This document shows positions 29,928 to 39,219 of a stretch of 64,000 nt of DNA, one piece after another. The position numbers were made by a program, and so were the translations under genes. The notes under the pieces were generated by a model. That model was not told where the DNA came from. It did not search any database and saw only the letters and a list, made by a program, of their open reading frames with translations. The stretch comes from Glutamicibacter sp. JL.03c. Lineage in GTDB: Bacteria > Actinomycetota > Actinomycetes > Actinomycetales > Micrococcaceae. The stretch's first letter is position 1. Each line of letters opens with the position of its first letter. The stretch covers positions 1,178,001-1,242,000 of the forward strand of contig NZ_CP107575.1 in assembly GCF_025854375.1 (NCBI RefSeq), read 5' to 3'.

Positions 29928-30826
29928 TGAGCACCACGCTCACCGAGCAAACCGCCAACGATTCCCCACCGCCAGCTGAGACTGAGCAGGAATCGTCTGG
30001 CGGTTTTCGCCTTGCCCTGGAGAATTTTAATGGGCCCTTCGACCTCCTGCTGCACCTGATCACCCAGCGCGAACTGGACATCACCGAGGTGGCGCTGGCC
30101 GAAGTGACCGACGAATTCATCGCCTACCTGCGCGAGCTCCAGGCCAGCATGGCCGAAGGCAATGACGGGATGAAGGTCCTGGATGAGACCACCGAATTCC
30201 TGGTGGTCGCCTCCACGCTGCTTGATCTGAAGGCGGCGCGATTGCTGCCCCGCGGCGAAATGGCCGACGAGGAGGACTTCGAGCTGCTGGAGGCCCGCGA
30301 TCTGCTCTTTGCCCGGTTGCTGCAGTACAAGGCCTTTAAGCAGGCCGCGGAATTCCTTGGCGAACGCTATGAGATCGAAGGCTCGCGCCATCCTCGCGAG
30401 GTATCGCTGGAGCCCGAGTTCGCTTCGTTGCTCCCCGAGTTGGTTTTCACCATCGGACCCGACGCCTTGGCGGCGCTGGCTGCCAAGGCCCTGGCACCTA
30501 AGGCCGAGCCGATCACCGAAGTGGGGATCGGGCACCTGCATGGGGCTAACGTCACCATCGCCGAGGAAGCCGAGGCCATCACCGCGCTGCTCCAGGCGCG
30601 CGGCCCGCTGGACTTCCGCGAGGTGGTTGCTGACGCTTCAGCGCATCTGGTGGTCGTGGTGCGTTTTCTGGCATTGTTGGAGATGTTCAGGCAGCGTGCG
30701 ATTAGCTTTGAGCAAGAGGATCCGCTCGGCCCGCTGCGGATCAGCCTGGCTTCGGAGTCTTCCTTCGATGCCGAAGCGGTGCAAGACGAGTATGAGGGAA
30801 GCGGGGGTGAGGTGAATCATGAGTGA
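29927..30826 (+). CDS. scpA: segregation and condensation protein A
   Basis: 299 residues, the kleisin of the SMC-ScpAB condensin. The N-terminal signature FRLALENFNGPFDLLLHLI near residue 25 binds SMC; LDETTEFLVVASTLLDLKAARLLP follows, and the C-terminal winged-helix part carries HLVVVVRFLALLEMFRQ. Start is ATG 29927, overlapping the preceding TAA, rather than the in-frame ATG at 29906 inside the parA-like gene. The 3' end overlaps scpB by 8 bases. Confidence 0.95.
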   Translation: MSTTLTEQTANDSPPPAETEQESSGGFRLALENFNGPFDLLLHLITQRELDITEVALAEVTDEFIAYLRELQASMAEGNDGMKVLDETTEFLVVASTLLDLKAARLLPRGEMADEEDFELLEARDLLFARLLQYKAFKQAAEFLGERYEIEGSRHPREVSLEPEFASLLPELVFTIGPDALAALAAKALAPKAEPITEVGIGHLHGANVTIAEEAEAITALLQARGPLDFREVVADASAHLVVVVRFLALLEMFRQRAISFEQEDPLGPLRISLASESSFDAEAVQDEYEGSGGEVNHE

Positions 30827-31409
30827 GATTGCACCCATTGACCAGCTGCCAGGAGGCCTGGAATCGGGCCTCGAAGCGGTGCTGATGGTCGCTGATATCC
30901 CCGTCAGTTCGGCGCGTTTGGCCGAAATCTTCCAGGTGCCTACGGCGCGAGTTGCCGAAGCTTTGGAGAAACTGGCAACCGAGTATGATGGAAAGGATCG
31001 CCCGCGCGGATTTGAACTGCGTCGTGTCGCCTCCGGGTGGCGTTTCTATACGCGCAGCGATTACGCCGATTTCGTCTCCAGCTTTGTGCTCGACGGGCAG
31101 AGCGCGCGCTTGTCGCAGGCCGCCTTGGAAACCCTGGCTGTCATCGCCTACCGTCAGCCGGTCTCGCGTGGACGTATTTCGGCGATTCGAGGTGTGAACG
31201 TCGATTCTGTGGTGCGCACATTGCTCACCCGCGGATTGATCACGGAGTATCCGGAAACTGGTGATGGCGGTGCCACGCTGTACCAGAGCACCGAATACTT
31301 CCTGGAACGACTGGGATTGGGCTCGCTAGATGAGTTGCCTGCGCTATCCCCGTATCTTCCTGGGGTGGCCGATCTTGAATCGCTCGATTCGGCAACCTAC
31401 GACGACTAA
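30819..31409 (+). CDS. scpB: segregation and condensation protein B
   Basis: 196 residues with the two winged-helix domains of ScpB. LEAVLMVADIPVSSARLAEI opens the first, and the second contains SQAALETLAVIAYRQPVSR and IRGVNVDSVVRTLLTRGLI, the most conserved block of the family. It binds ScpA in the condensin complex. ATG at 30819 overlaps the scpA end, so expression is coupled. Confidence 0.95.
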   Translation: MSEIAPIDQLPGGLESGLEAVLMVADIPVSSARLAEIFQVPTARVAEALEKLATEYDGKDRPRGFELRRVASGWRFYTRSDYADFVSSFVLDGQSARLSQAALETLAVIAYRQPVSRGRISAIRGVNVDSVVRTLLTRGLITEYPETGDGGATLYQSTEYFLERLGLGSLDELPALSPYLPGVADLESLDSATYDD

Positions 31410-31508
31410 GTAGCAGCCAGCTGGCGGCTACAACGGACTAAGCACGCGTGGAGCCCCCCATCGATGGGCCCGCGCAGTGAAACGCAACAGCAAGGGACAC
31501 AGCGAAGC

Positions 31509-32573
31509 ATGAGCAGGGGATCTTCCTCCGGCCGCACACCACGCGGCAACAATTCCAACTTCGGCGGCAAGCCGGCAGGCGGCCGCGGCAAGCAGCAGGG
31601 CGGCAAGTCCTTCGGCGAGAAGCCATATGACAGGACCGCGAAGCCAGGAGCCAAGTCGGGTTCGGCCAAGTCGAACTCGGCCAAGCGCAACACCTCAGCA
31701 GTACGCAAGAACTCCGAACGCGCCTTCGGCAAGGAACGCTTCGGAAATTCGGTGCCGACCAATTACGCCCGTCCAACCCAGCGCGCACGCGCCCAGGCTC
31801 GCGCTGAGAACCAGGCGACTCGCGAGGCCAACGGCGAAATGCAGGACGGCATCCGCCTGCAAAAGGCCATGGCCAACGCCGGTGTCGCTTCGCGACGCGT
31901 CTGCGAAGAGATGATCCTCGAAGGCCGCGTCGAGGTCAACGGCAGCCTCGTGGTCGAGCTGGGAACCCGCGTGGACCCGGCCAAGGATTCCATCCACGTC
32001 GACGGCATGCGCATCCAGATGAACCAGGCCAACCGCTACTACGTGTTCAACAAGCCGAAGCACGTGATGTGCACGATGGATGACCCGGAAGGCCGTCGCA
32101 CCATCGCCGACTACTTCAAGAACGAGCACCACTCCCAGCGCCTGTTCCACGTCGGACGCCTGGACTACAAGACCGAGGGCGTGCTGATCCTGACCAACGA
32201 CGGCGAGCTGGCCAACCGCCTGCAGCACCCGAAGTACGAAGTGCCCAAGACCTACCTGGTGCAGATCCCAGGCCCGCTGCCACGTGCAGTGAGCAACCAG
32301 CTGCGCGAAGGCATCAAGCTCGAAGACGGCTGGATCAAGGTCGATGACCTGAAGATCATCGCCACCACCCCGAAGAACGTCATGGTCGAGGTGACCCTGC
32401 ACTCGGGCCGCAACCGCATCGTGCGCCGCATGTTCGACGCCGTCGGACACCCGGTCCAGCGCCTGGTGCGCGTCGCCGTGGGACCGATCCAGCTGGGCGA
32501 CCAGAAGCAGGGCACCATCCGCTCCCTGGGCAACCAGGAAGTCGGGCACCTGATGGCCATGGTGGGGATGTAA
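31509..32573 (+). CDS. rluB: pseudouridine synthase, RluB/RsuA family
   Basis: About 354 residues. A basic, Gly/Ser/Lys-rich low-complexity N-terminus (1-110) precedes an S4 RNA-binding domain (IRLQKAMANAGVASRRVCEE) and the RsuA/RluB catalytic domain with GRLDYKTEGVLILTNDGEL (catalytic Asp) and HSGRNRIVRRMFDAVGHPV. RluB makes pseudouridine in the 23S peptidyl-transferase region; target inferred. Two starts are possible, ATG 31464 and ATG 31509. The second is preferred because aaggga is upstream and the first has none. Confidence 0.9.
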   Translation: MSRGSSSGRTPRGNNSNFGGKPAGGRGKQQGGKSFGEKPYDRTAKPGAKSGSAKSNSAKRNTSAVRKNSERAFGKERFGNSVPTNYARPTQRARAQARAENQATREANGEMQDGIRLQKAMANAGVASRRVCEEMILEGRVEVNGSLVVELGTRVDPAKDSIHVDGMRIQMNQANRYYVFNKPKHVMCTMDDPEGRRTIADYFKNEHHSQRLFHVGRLDYKTEGVLILTNDGELANRLQHPKYEVPKTYLVQIPGPLPRAVSNQLREGIKLEDGWIKVDDLKIIATTPKNVMVEVTLHSGRNRIVRRMFDAVGHPVQRLVRVAVGPIQLGDQKQGTIRSLGNQEVGHLMAMVGM

Positions 32574-32576
32574 CCC

Positions 32577-33677
32577 ATGCTGTCCTCTCACCTTGCCGGC
32601 CCGGTTCTGGTCATCGGCACCGGGCTGCTGGGCACCTCGGTGGGACTGGGCCTGCGCGCCAAAGGCGTGCCGGTCTACCTGAGCGATGTCTCGCCGACCG
32701 CCGCCGGCGTAGCGCAAGACATCGGAGCCGGCGTGCTGCTCGAGCAGCGCGCTATCGCCCCGGAACTCGTCGTCATCGGCGCGCCACCGGATGTCACCGC
32801 AAGCCTGGCGTCTGACGCGCTGTTGGCGTATCCCAATGCCACCGTGGTGGACATCGCCAGCGTGAAGGGCTCGATCCTTTCCGCGGTCCTGGCAGATGAG
32901 CGGCTGCGCCCGGCCGAGACCGCCCGCTATGTGGGCACCCACCCCATGGCAGGACGCGAAAAGTCGGGCCCGGCCGCAGCACGCGGCGAGCTGTTCACCT
33001 CCATGCCATGGGTGATTTGCGCTCACGAGGGGGCAGACCCGGCCCGCGTGAAGGTCGCCGAATCCCTGGCGATCGACCTTGGTGCCACCATGCATCGGAT
33101 GTCGGCCACCGAACATGACCAGTCCGTGGCCTTGATCAGCCACTTCCCGCAGGCCGCCAGCTCGATGATCGCCTCGCGGCTGCTGAATGCCGAGGCTCAT
33201 CAGCTGGCATTGGCGGGCAACGGGCTGCGGGATACCACGCGTATCGCGGCCAGCGACGAGAAGCTCTGGATCCAGATTTTCTCGCACAACGCCCAGGCGC
33301 TGGTGCCAATCTTGAGCGGGATGAAAGAAGACCTGGACCGGTTGATCAAGACCTTGAGCAACCCGCAGGGCCCTGGCGCGCTGCTGGACCTCTCGCAGCT
33401 GATGACCGAGGGCAACGCCGGCAAGGCGCGCATTCCGGGCAAGCATGGCGCCCCGCCTCAAGCCTTCGCGCTGGTCACGGTTCTGGTCGACGACCGACCG
33501 GGACAGATCGCGCAACTGCTGGCCGACATCGGCGAGGCCGGCATTAATATTGAAGATTTGCGCATGGAGCACTCTGCCGGCCACCAGGTCGGCATGGTGG
33601 ATGTTTCGGTGGTCCCCGGACGCCGCGACGAACTGATTAACGTATTGACTACGAACGGATGGAAAGTAGCCCAGTGA
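32577..33677 (+). CDS. tyrA: prephenate dehydrogenase with ACT domain
   Basis: 366 residues; tyrosine synthesis. The NAD-binding motif is VIGTGLLGTSVGLGL near residue 12. The dehydrogenase core includes GTHPMAGREKSGP near 120 and EHDQSVALISHFPQ near 178. A C-terminal ACT domain (about 295-365, LVTVLVDDRPGQIAQLLADI) suggests feedback control by an aromatic amino acid. It starts 3 bases after rluB. The end overlaps cmk. Confidence 0.93.
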   Translation: MLSSHLAGPVLVIGTGLLGTSVGLGLRAKGVPVYLSDVSPTAAGVAQDIGAGVLLEQRAIAPELVVIGAPPDVTASLASDALLAYPNATVVDIASVKGSILSAVLADERLRPAETARYVGTHPMAGREKSGPAAARGELFTSMPWVICAHEGADPARVKVAESLAIDLGATMHRMSATEHDQSVALISHFPQAASSMIASRLLNAEAHQLALAGNGLRDTTRIAASDEKLWIQIFSHNAQALVPILSGMKEDLDRLIKTLSNPQGPGALLDLSQLMTEGNAGKARIPGKHGAPPQAFALVTVLVDDRPGQIAQLLADIGEAGINIEDLRMEHSAGHQVGMVDVSVVPGRRDELINVLTTNGWKVAQ

Positions 33678-34354
33678 GCACCTTGAACAACGACCAGCTC
33701 GTCATTGCCATCGACGGCCCCAGCGGCTCTGGCAAGTCTTCGGTCTCCAAGGCCGTCGCCCGGGAATTGGGTGCTGCCTACCTCGATACCGGGGCGATGT
33801 ACCGTGCCATTACCTACTCGGTGCTCGCCGACGGAACCGACCTGGCAGACGCCAGCGCGATCGCCCAGGCCGTGCGCGATGCCCAGCTGGAGATCTCGGT
33901 GGACCCGGACGCCGAATTGGTGGAGATCGGCGGCGTCGATGTCACCAGCGCCATCCGCGAACCGCGCATCTCCGAGCAGGTTTCAACCGTGGCCACCAAC
34001 CTGGAGGCCCGCGCCGAACTGGTGCGCCGACAGCAGGACATCATCAAGGCCAACGCACGCATCGTGGCCGAAGGCCGCGACATCACCACCGTGGTGGCCC
34101 CGGACGCCGATGCCCGCATCCTGCTGACCGCTTCGGAAGAAGCGCGTTTGCGCCGCCGTGGCCTGCAGCTCGGCGGCACCCAGAACGACTCGCAGCTGGC
34201 CAACCAGGTGCTGGCCCGCGATGCCAAGGATTCCACCGTGGTGAACTTCACCCAGGCCGCCGATGGCGTGATGACCGTGGATTCCTCAGACTTGGATTTC
34301 GAGCAAACCATCAAGGCCGTGCTTGACGCAATCAGCACTGCAACGAAAAACTAG
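33674..34354 (+). CDS. cmk: cytidylate kinase
   Basis: 226 residues; phosphorylates CMP/dCMP. P-loop [20 protein letters not shown] near residue 13, CMP-binding [14 protein letters not shown], and [19 protein letters not shown] near 133. GTG at 33674 overlaps the tyrA stop (GTGA) and has ggaaag 8 bases upstream; ATG 33659 is a weaker alternative because it lacks a ribosome-binding site. cmk next to der is the usual actinobacterial order. Confidence 0.93.
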   Translation: MSTLNNDQLVIAIDGPSGSGKSSVSKAVARELGAAYLDTGAMYRAITYSVLADGTDLADASAIAQAVRDAQLEISVDPDAELVEIGGVDVTSAIREPRISEQVSTVATNLEARAELVRRQQDIIKANARIVAEGRDITTVVAPDADARILLTASEEARLRRRGLQLGGTQNDSQLANQVLARDAKDSTVVNFTQAADGVMTVDSSDLDFEQTIKAVLDAISTATKN

Positions 34355-34419
34355 CCACAAGCTGGTGCCCATCCTCGGCGAGAGCCGATGAAGATTACGA
34401 TCGCTGTGAAGGGAAAATC

Positions 34420-35952
34420 ATGAGCGAGAACAACTCCACCCACGACGAGGAATACATCCCCGTTGGAGACGACGATATCGCCGAGCGCCTGGCCGAACTG
34501 AGCGAGGAAGAAGCCGCCATTCGCGCGCAGGCTCTGCTCAGCGGACTGGAAGACTACGAGCTGGATGAGGAAGACTCGGCCCTGCTCGCAGGTTTGGATG
34601 ACTTTGATGACGACGACGCCGATGTGGTCATTCCACCCGTGCTCGCCGTGATCGGGCGCCCCAACGTGGGCAAGTCCACCCTGGTCAACCGCATCCTGGG
34701 CCGCCGCGAAGCCGTGGTTGAAGACACCCCGGGTGTCACCCGCGACCGCGTGTCCTACTCCGCCGAGTGGATGGGCCGCCCCTTCACCATCGTTGATACC
34801 GGCGGCTGGGAGCACGACGCCAAGGGCATCCATGCCTCCGTGGCCGACCAGGCGGAGATCGCGGCAGACGTCGCCGACGCCATCCTCTTTGTCGTGGACT
34901 CGCACGTTGGCGCCACCGCCACCGACGAGGCCGTGGTGAAGATGCTGCGCAAGAAGGGCAAGCCGGTCTTCCTCGTGGCCAACAAGGTCGATGACTTCAA
35001 CCAGGAAGCCGAAGCCGCCGTGCTCTGGGGCCTGGGCTTCGGCCAGCCTTGGCCGGTCTCGGCTCTGCACGGCCGCGGCACCGCGGACCTGCTCGATGCT
35101 GTCATGGAGAAGCTGCCTGAGCACTCGGCATTCGGCGGCCTGATTCCATCTGGCGGTCCTCGCCGTATCGCCCTGATCGGGCGCCCGAACGTGGGCAAGT
35201 CCTCGCTGTTGAACAAGCTGGCTGGTTCCGAGCGCGTCGTGGTCGACGACTACGCTGGCACCACCCGCGACCCGGTGGATGAGCTGATCGAACTCGGCGG
35301 AAATGTCTGGCGCTTTGTTGATACCGCCGGTATCCGCCGCCGCCAGCATATGGCCGTGGGGTCCGACTACTACGCATCACTGCGCACCCAGAGCGCACTG
35401 GAAAAGGCCGAAGTGGCCGTCATCCTGCTGGCCGCGAATGAAGTGGTTTCCGAGCAGGACGTGCGGATCATCCAGTTGGCCATTGAAGCCGGACGCGCCA
35501 TGGTGATTGTCTATAACAAGTGGGATGAAGTCGACGAAGATCGTCGCTACTACCTGGACCAGGAGATCGAGCGCGACCTCGCGCACATCGAATGGGCGCC
35601 ACGAGTGAATATTTCGGCCAAGACCGGATGGCACAAGGACAAGCTGGTTCCCGCGCTGAACACCGCGCTGGACTCGTGGGATAAGCGCATTCCCACCGGC
35701 AAGCTCAACGCCTTCCTCGGCGAACTCGTCGCCGCGCACCCGCACCCGGTGCGCGGCGGCAAGCAGCCACGTATCCTCTTCGGCACCCAGGCATCGGCTC
35801 GTCCGCCACGCTTCGTGCTGTTCACCACCGGCTTCCTGGATCCTGGCTACCGCCGATTCATCACCCGCCGACTGCGTGAGACCTTTGGATTCGAGGGCAC
35901 TCCGATCGAAGTTTCCATGCGAATCCGTGAACGCCGCGGACGTAAGCGCTAG
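34420..35952 (+). CDS. der: ribosome-assembly GTPase Der (EngA)
   Basis: 510 residues with two tandem GTPase domains and a C-terminal KH-like domain. First G domain: [16 protein letters not shown] near residue 78, DTGGWE and NKVD. Second: [16 protein letters not shown] near 254, DTAGIRRR and NKWD. An acidic 65-residue N-terminal extension (rich in Asp/Glu, with [13 protein letters not shown]) precedes the first domain, as in many actinobacteria. gaaggga 6 bases before ATG 34420. Der acts in 50S subunit maturation. Confidence 0.96.
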   Translation: MSENNSTHDEEYIPVGDDDIAERLAELSEEEAAIRAQALLSGLEDYELDEEDSALLAGLDDFDDDDADVVIPPVLAVIGRPNVGKSTLVNRILGRREAVVEDTPGVTRDRVSYSAEWMGRPFTIVDTGGWEHDAKGIHASVADQAEIAADVADAILFVVDSHVGATATDEAVVKMLRKKGKPVFLVANKVDDFNQEAEAAVLWGLGFGQPWPVSALHGRGTADLLDAVMEKLPEHSAFGGLIPSGGPRRIALIGRPNVGKSSLLNKLAGSERVVVDDYAGTTRDPVDELIELGGNVWRFVDTAGIRRRQHMAVGSDYYASLRTQSALEKAEVAVILLAANEVVSEQDVRIIQLAIEAGRAMVIVYNKWDEVDEDRRYYLDQEIERDLAHIEWAPRVNISAKTGWHKDKLVPALNTALDSWDKRIPTGKLNAFLGELVAAHPHPVRGGKQPRILFGTQASARPPRFVLFTTGFLDPGYRRFITRRLRETFGFEGTPIEVSMRIRERRGRKR

Positions 35953-36052
35953 AGTTCGAAATTAGCCCTTCACTTGGTGTAGGGTAATAGAGGAGCTTTT
36001 GCAGACGGCACCCTTGGTTCTCACGACTTGGGGATAACGGCTGCGGAGGCAT

Positions 36053-36129
36053 CGGGCTATGGCGCAGCTTGGTAGCGCGCCTCACTGGGGGTGAGGAGGC
36101 CGTGGGTTCAAATCCCGCTAGCCCGACCA
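36053..36129 (+). tRNA. tRNA-Pro (anticodon GGG)
   Basis: A complete cloverleaf: acceptor cgggcta/tagcccg, D-arm gcgcagcttggtagcgc, anticodon stem cctca/tgagg with loop ctgggggt giving anticodon GGG, T-arm gtgggttcaaatcccgc, and an encoded CCA end. The ct-ggg-gg loop is typical of tRNA-Pro. It stands alone after der and before an accessory stretch. Confidence 0.95.
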
Positions 36130-36137
36130 GCTCGCGC

Positions 36138-36168
36138 AACCCCGTCGAGAACACTCTCGGCGGGGTTT
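36138..36168 (+). terminator. terminator of tRNA-Pro
   Basis: Positions 36138-36150 pair with 36155-36167, 13 bp with one G-U pair and an acac loop, 8 bases after the tRNA. It ends in a short ttt. Good intrinsic terminator. Confidence 0.85.
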
Positions 36169-36202
36169 CGTGCTACCCAGGACAAGTTCGGAAGGGCGCC
36201 CG

Positions 36203-37045
36203 ATGCATCGTCGGTTCTACCAGGTAGATGTTTTCAGCAGCACCGCCTACAAGGGCAATCCACTGGGTGTGGTGCTCGATGGCCAAGAACTGGACACGCC
36301 GGCGATGCAGGACTATTCACTGTGGTCCAATCTCTCCGAAGTCACCTACGTTCTTCCTGCCACGGATCCGAAAGCGGACTTCAGATTCCGTATTTTCGCG
36401 CGGCAGCATGAGTACCGTTTTGCAGGCCATCCTGCTCTGGGCACCGCCCGCGCGTGGCTGGAAGCCGGGGGAGTGCCGCGAGATCCGCGCCAACTCATTG
36501 TTGAATGCGGCGCAGGGTTGGTGCCGATCAACATCGATCAGGACATGCTCTCCTTCGCCTCGCCAGCGCCCGTGCGCAGCGGACCGATCGATGCTGACGA
36601 ACTGGCGGAAATGCTGGAGATCCTTGATATCGAACCAACTGCAATGATCGATGCCCAATGGGTCGACAACGGGCCGGGATGGGCAGCGATCCTCCTGGAG
36701 AACTCGGAACGGGTGCTGGACATTGTTCCCAAGATTCCGCAGCGCCCGGGCCGATGGAAAATCGGCGTGATCGGCGCCCTGCCGTTAGGGCGGTGGCCAG
36801 AAAAATTCGAAGTCCGGGCGCTGACCATCGAGGACGGGGCCTTGCGTGAGGACCCCGTGACCGGCAGCCTGAACGGTGCCGCAGCGCAATGGCTGATCGA
36901 TGCAGGGTATGCAACCGCGCCTTGGACAAACCACCAGGGAACCGCTGTCGGGCGTGACGGGCAGGTGCACATGAATCTTGTCGATGACCAGCTATGGGTC
37001 GGCGGGACGAGTGCAATATTGATCAAGGGAACCATCGAGCTCTAG
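36203..37045 (+). CDS. PhzF-family isomerase-like protein
   Basis: 280 residues. N-terminal FYQVDVFSSTAYKGNPLGVV and SEVTYVL, then IFARQHEYRFAGHPALGTA near residue 70 and REDPVTGSLNGAAAQWL near 223 are PhzF-family hallmarks of the two-lobed diaminopimelate-epimerase fold. PhzF proteins isomerise dihydro-hydroxyanthranilate in phenazine synthesis, but most genomic members have unknown substrates and no other phenazine gene is here. The usual catalytic Glu after SEVT-type motif is plausible but not certain. ATG at 36203 behind cggaaggg. Confidence 0.87.
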   Translation: MHRRFYQVDVFSSTAYKGNPLGVVLDGQELDTPAMQDYSLWSNLSEVTYVLPATDPKADFRFRIFARQHEYRFAGHPALGTARAWLEAGGVPRDPRQLIVECGAGLVPINIDQDMLSFASPAPVRSGPIDADELAEMLEILDIEPTAMIDAQWVDNGPGWAAILLENSERVLDIVPKIPQRPGRWKIGVIGALPLGRWPEKFEVRALTIEDGALREDPVTGSLNGAAAQWLIDAGYATAPWTNHQGTAVGRDGQVHMNLVDDQLWVGGTSAILIKGTIEL

Positions 37046-37092
37046 GTGAAGGAAATCTTGCGAGTACCAGCTAACCGGCTTAGTCTTGAGAA

Positions 37093-37128
37093 ATGGGCAC
37101 GATAATTTCCGGGATCTATTTCCTCTAG
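37093..37128 (+). CDS. candidate 11-residue leader peptide of the ABC-F gene
   Basis: ATG 37093 to TAG 37128 encodes MGTIISGIYFL, 122 bases before the ABC-F start. Short hydrophobic leaders of this kind precede inducible erm and ABC-F resistance genes. Only weak Shine-Dalgarno sequence (cttgag) is present, which lowers confidence. A competing 15-codon frame from TTG 37058, behind gaagga, overlaps it in another frame. Confidence 0.4.
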   Translation: MGTIISGIYFL

Positions 37129-37131
37129 GCA

Positions 37132-37243
37132 GCAGGCGATTGCTCGCCGCTTCTTCTCCCTATACTCTTTTGCATCGTTGTGATGCCCGATAATCGCCGC
37201 CTTTCGGAACTTCTGCGAGAAAGCCGCCCGGCGATAGGCAGGA
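37132..37243 (+). promoter_or_regulatory. possible translational attenuator before the ABC-F gene
   Basis: Four segments can pair in competing ways. Segment 1 (37135-37139) with segment 2 (37144-37148) forms a hairpin right after the leader stop. Segment 1 extended (37135-37141) is also perfectly complementary to segment 3 (37192-37198). Segment 3 (37193-37199) pairs with segment 4 (37229-37235), extended by 37201-37205/37219-37223 and tgcc 37184-37187 with ggca 37237-37240. That last helix covers the Shine-Dalgarno aggcagga at 37236-37243. Pairings are seen; regulation is inferred. Confidence 0.5.
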
Positions 37244-37250
37244 AAATCCC

Positions 37251-38957
37251 ATGACCCAATTCCATGACCAGCGCCGTTCGTCGCCTGAAAATCGTGAAAG
37301 TGCCCCTGACTATATTTGCTTGCTGGACGACATCAGTGTCAGCTTCGCAGATCGTGACGTGCTCGTGCACTGCGACTTGACTATTTCCGGGCGGGAACGC
37401 CTGGCAGTGCTCGGCGATAACGGTTCGGGCAAGTCCACGCTGATGCGGGTGATCGCCGGGACACTGGAAGCCGACGGCGGCCAGCGGCACATGAATGCTC
37501 CGGGTGGCGTAGCTTATGCGGCGCAGAATCCTCGGTTTGCCGCCAGGATGAGTATTCAGCAGGTAATCGATTCCTATCATGCTCGCTTCCGAGAGCTGGA
37601 GAACCTGATGCGCATCATCAGTGGCAAGCTTCAAGCAGCTGAGGGTGCGGCAGCTGAGCGCCTCATGGCCCAGCTGCAACAGGTCACCGACATTTACGAA
37701 GCCGCCGACGGCTATACACTGGCCCAGCGACTGGACAGCGCGCTGCAGCAACTGGGGCTGGGGGAGATGGACCGAGAGGCTGATGTCTCGCGGCTCTCCG
37801 GCGGCCAGCGGTCACGACTCGCCTTGGCATGTGTACTGTGTTCCGGAACGCAACTATTGCTGCTCGATGAACCGACCAACGACCTGGATGAAGCTGCTTT
37901 GGCTTGGCTGGAGAGAAGCGTGGACAAGCATCGTGGCGCCTTGGTTCTCATCACGCACGACCGCATGTTCCTCAAACGCTTTGCGCGATCAATCCTCGAA
38001 GTCCACGACGGGCAATTGGGCAGATACGGCAATGGCTATGACGGCTACCTCCATTCCAAGGAGCAGGAGCGGGCAGCCGCTGTGGAAGCCTACGACCTGT
38101 GGCTGGCAGAGATGGAGCATTCCAAGAAACTAATCGAGAAGAACGCCGCGAGGGTCGCGGCCATTCCCCGAAAAATGGAGATGGCCGGTTTTGGGCACGG
38201 AAATTTTCGTTCGCGTGAACGCAGCCATGGATCTACCTCCAAGATCCGCCAAGCCAAGTCCCGGATGGAAGAGCTAGAGTCTGATCCAGCGCCAAAGCCT
38301 GCCACGGAACTTGAGTTTTCCCTGCCCGCTGGCGCAGCGCTTCATGACTCGGCGGAGACCTTGATCCTCGTCCAGAACGCCCGGCGCGAGCAATCTCCAA
38401 CGCTCAGCACGGGATCCTTCGAGGTCAAACTCGGCGAACGATGGCTGGTCACCGGCCCTAACGGTGCCGGTAAAAGCTCACTGCTCAAGATGCTCTCTGG
38501 CGAGCTGGACCATGAAGAAGGCATCATTCAGCGAGCATCAGATGTGCGTTGCGCTTGGTTGCGGCAAGATCTTGGCGAGGTGACGGGCGATAGCCTGATT
38601 GAAGCCTTCGCGCTGGCAACTGATCAATATGTTGATGACGCTGCCGAAGTCCTGGCCAAGCTGGGGCTATTTGCGCCCGAAGACTTCTTGAGGCATCCGC
38701 TGGCGCTTTCGGTAGGGCAACGCCGCAGGCTCGAACTGGCCATTGCGGTGAGTTCGCAAGCGCATGTGCTGTTCCTCGATGAGCCAACTAACCATATCTC
38801 GCCGGCGCTGGTTGAACAGCTTGAAGACGCGCTGGAGGATTTCCCCGGAACCGTGATCACAGTGAGCCATGACCGCAGATGGCAACAGAAACTGAAGGAG
38901 CATCCGGGCCTGCAACGTTTGCATGTGCGTGAAGGGACAGTCCAGGTCGTGCGCTAG
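37251..38957 (+). CDS. ABC-F ribosome-protection-type ATPase
   Basis: 568 residues, two ABC domains and no membrane segments. First: GDNGSGKSTLMRVIAG, signature LSGGQRSRLALA, Walker B LLLDEPTNDLDEAAL. Second: GPNGAGKSSLLKML, an altered signature LSVGQRRRLELA, and LFLDEPTNHISPA. The linker between them (about 270-345, AEMEHSKKLIEKNAARVAA) is the region that reaches the ribosome in ABC-F resistance factors. Resemblance to actinobacterial macrolide/lincosamide-type resistance ABC-F proteins is inferred from overall layout and from the leader region; a housekeeping ABC-F is possible. SD aggcagga, 7 bases from ATG. Confidence 0.85.
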   Translation: MTQFHDQRRSSPENRESAPDYICLLDDISVSFADRDVLVHCDLTISGRERLAVLGDNGSGKSTLMRVIAGTLEADGGQRHMNAPGGVAYAAQNPRFAARMSIQQVIDSYHARFRELENLMRIISGKLQAAEGAAAERLMAQLQQVTDIYEAADGYTLAQRLDSALQQLGLGEMDREADVSRLSGGQRSRLALACVLCSGTQLLLLDEPTNDLDEAALAWLERSVDKHRGALVLITHDRMFLKRFARSILEVHDGQLGRYGNGYDGYLHSKEQERAAAVEAYDLWLAEMEHSKKLIEKNAARVAAIPRKMEMAGFGHGNFRSRERSHGSTSKIRQAKSRMEELESDPAPKPATELEFSLPAGAALHDSAETLILVQNARREQSPTLSTGSFEVKLGERWLVTGPNGAGKSSLLKMLSGELDHEEGIIQRASDVRCAWLRQDLGEVTGDSLIEAFALATDQYVDDAAEVLAKLGLFAPEDFLRHPLALSVGQRRRLELAIAVSSQAHVLFLDEPTNHISPALVEQLEDALEDFPGTVITVSHDRRWQQKLKEHPGLQRLHVREGTVQVVR

Positions 38958-39025
38958 TTCACCCGAGTCGTTCTTCTGCATTCATGCAGAGGCGAAGCGG
39001 AGCACAGCCCGTTGTCGGCAACAGT

Positions 39026-39060
39026 GCCCCGGCAATCATCGATGGTTGCCGGGGCTTTTT
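39026..39060 (+). terminator. intrinsic terminator after the ABC-F gene
   Basis: Positions 39026-39035 pair with 39046-39055 (10 bp, GC-rich), followed by T5 at 39056-39060. The ten-base loop contains a further catcgatg palindrome. 68 bases after the stop. Confidence 0.9.
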
Positions 39061-39219
39061 GCGCCCTGAATTGGCGGATATCTGCTGCACCACCAGTCGC
39101 CTTGTGCCTGAGCTCACAGATTGCATATGATTTGAGTGCGATAAAAGATTACAGTGTTCGTTTATAGAATTTTGATTCAGAAGTCTGGATGCACTGTTAG
39201 AGAATTAGGGAATGGAACA

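Noticed and set aside
31695-33584. Long minus-strand frame across rluB and tyrA
   Set aside because: It covers two well-supported genes in antisense and has no translation signals.
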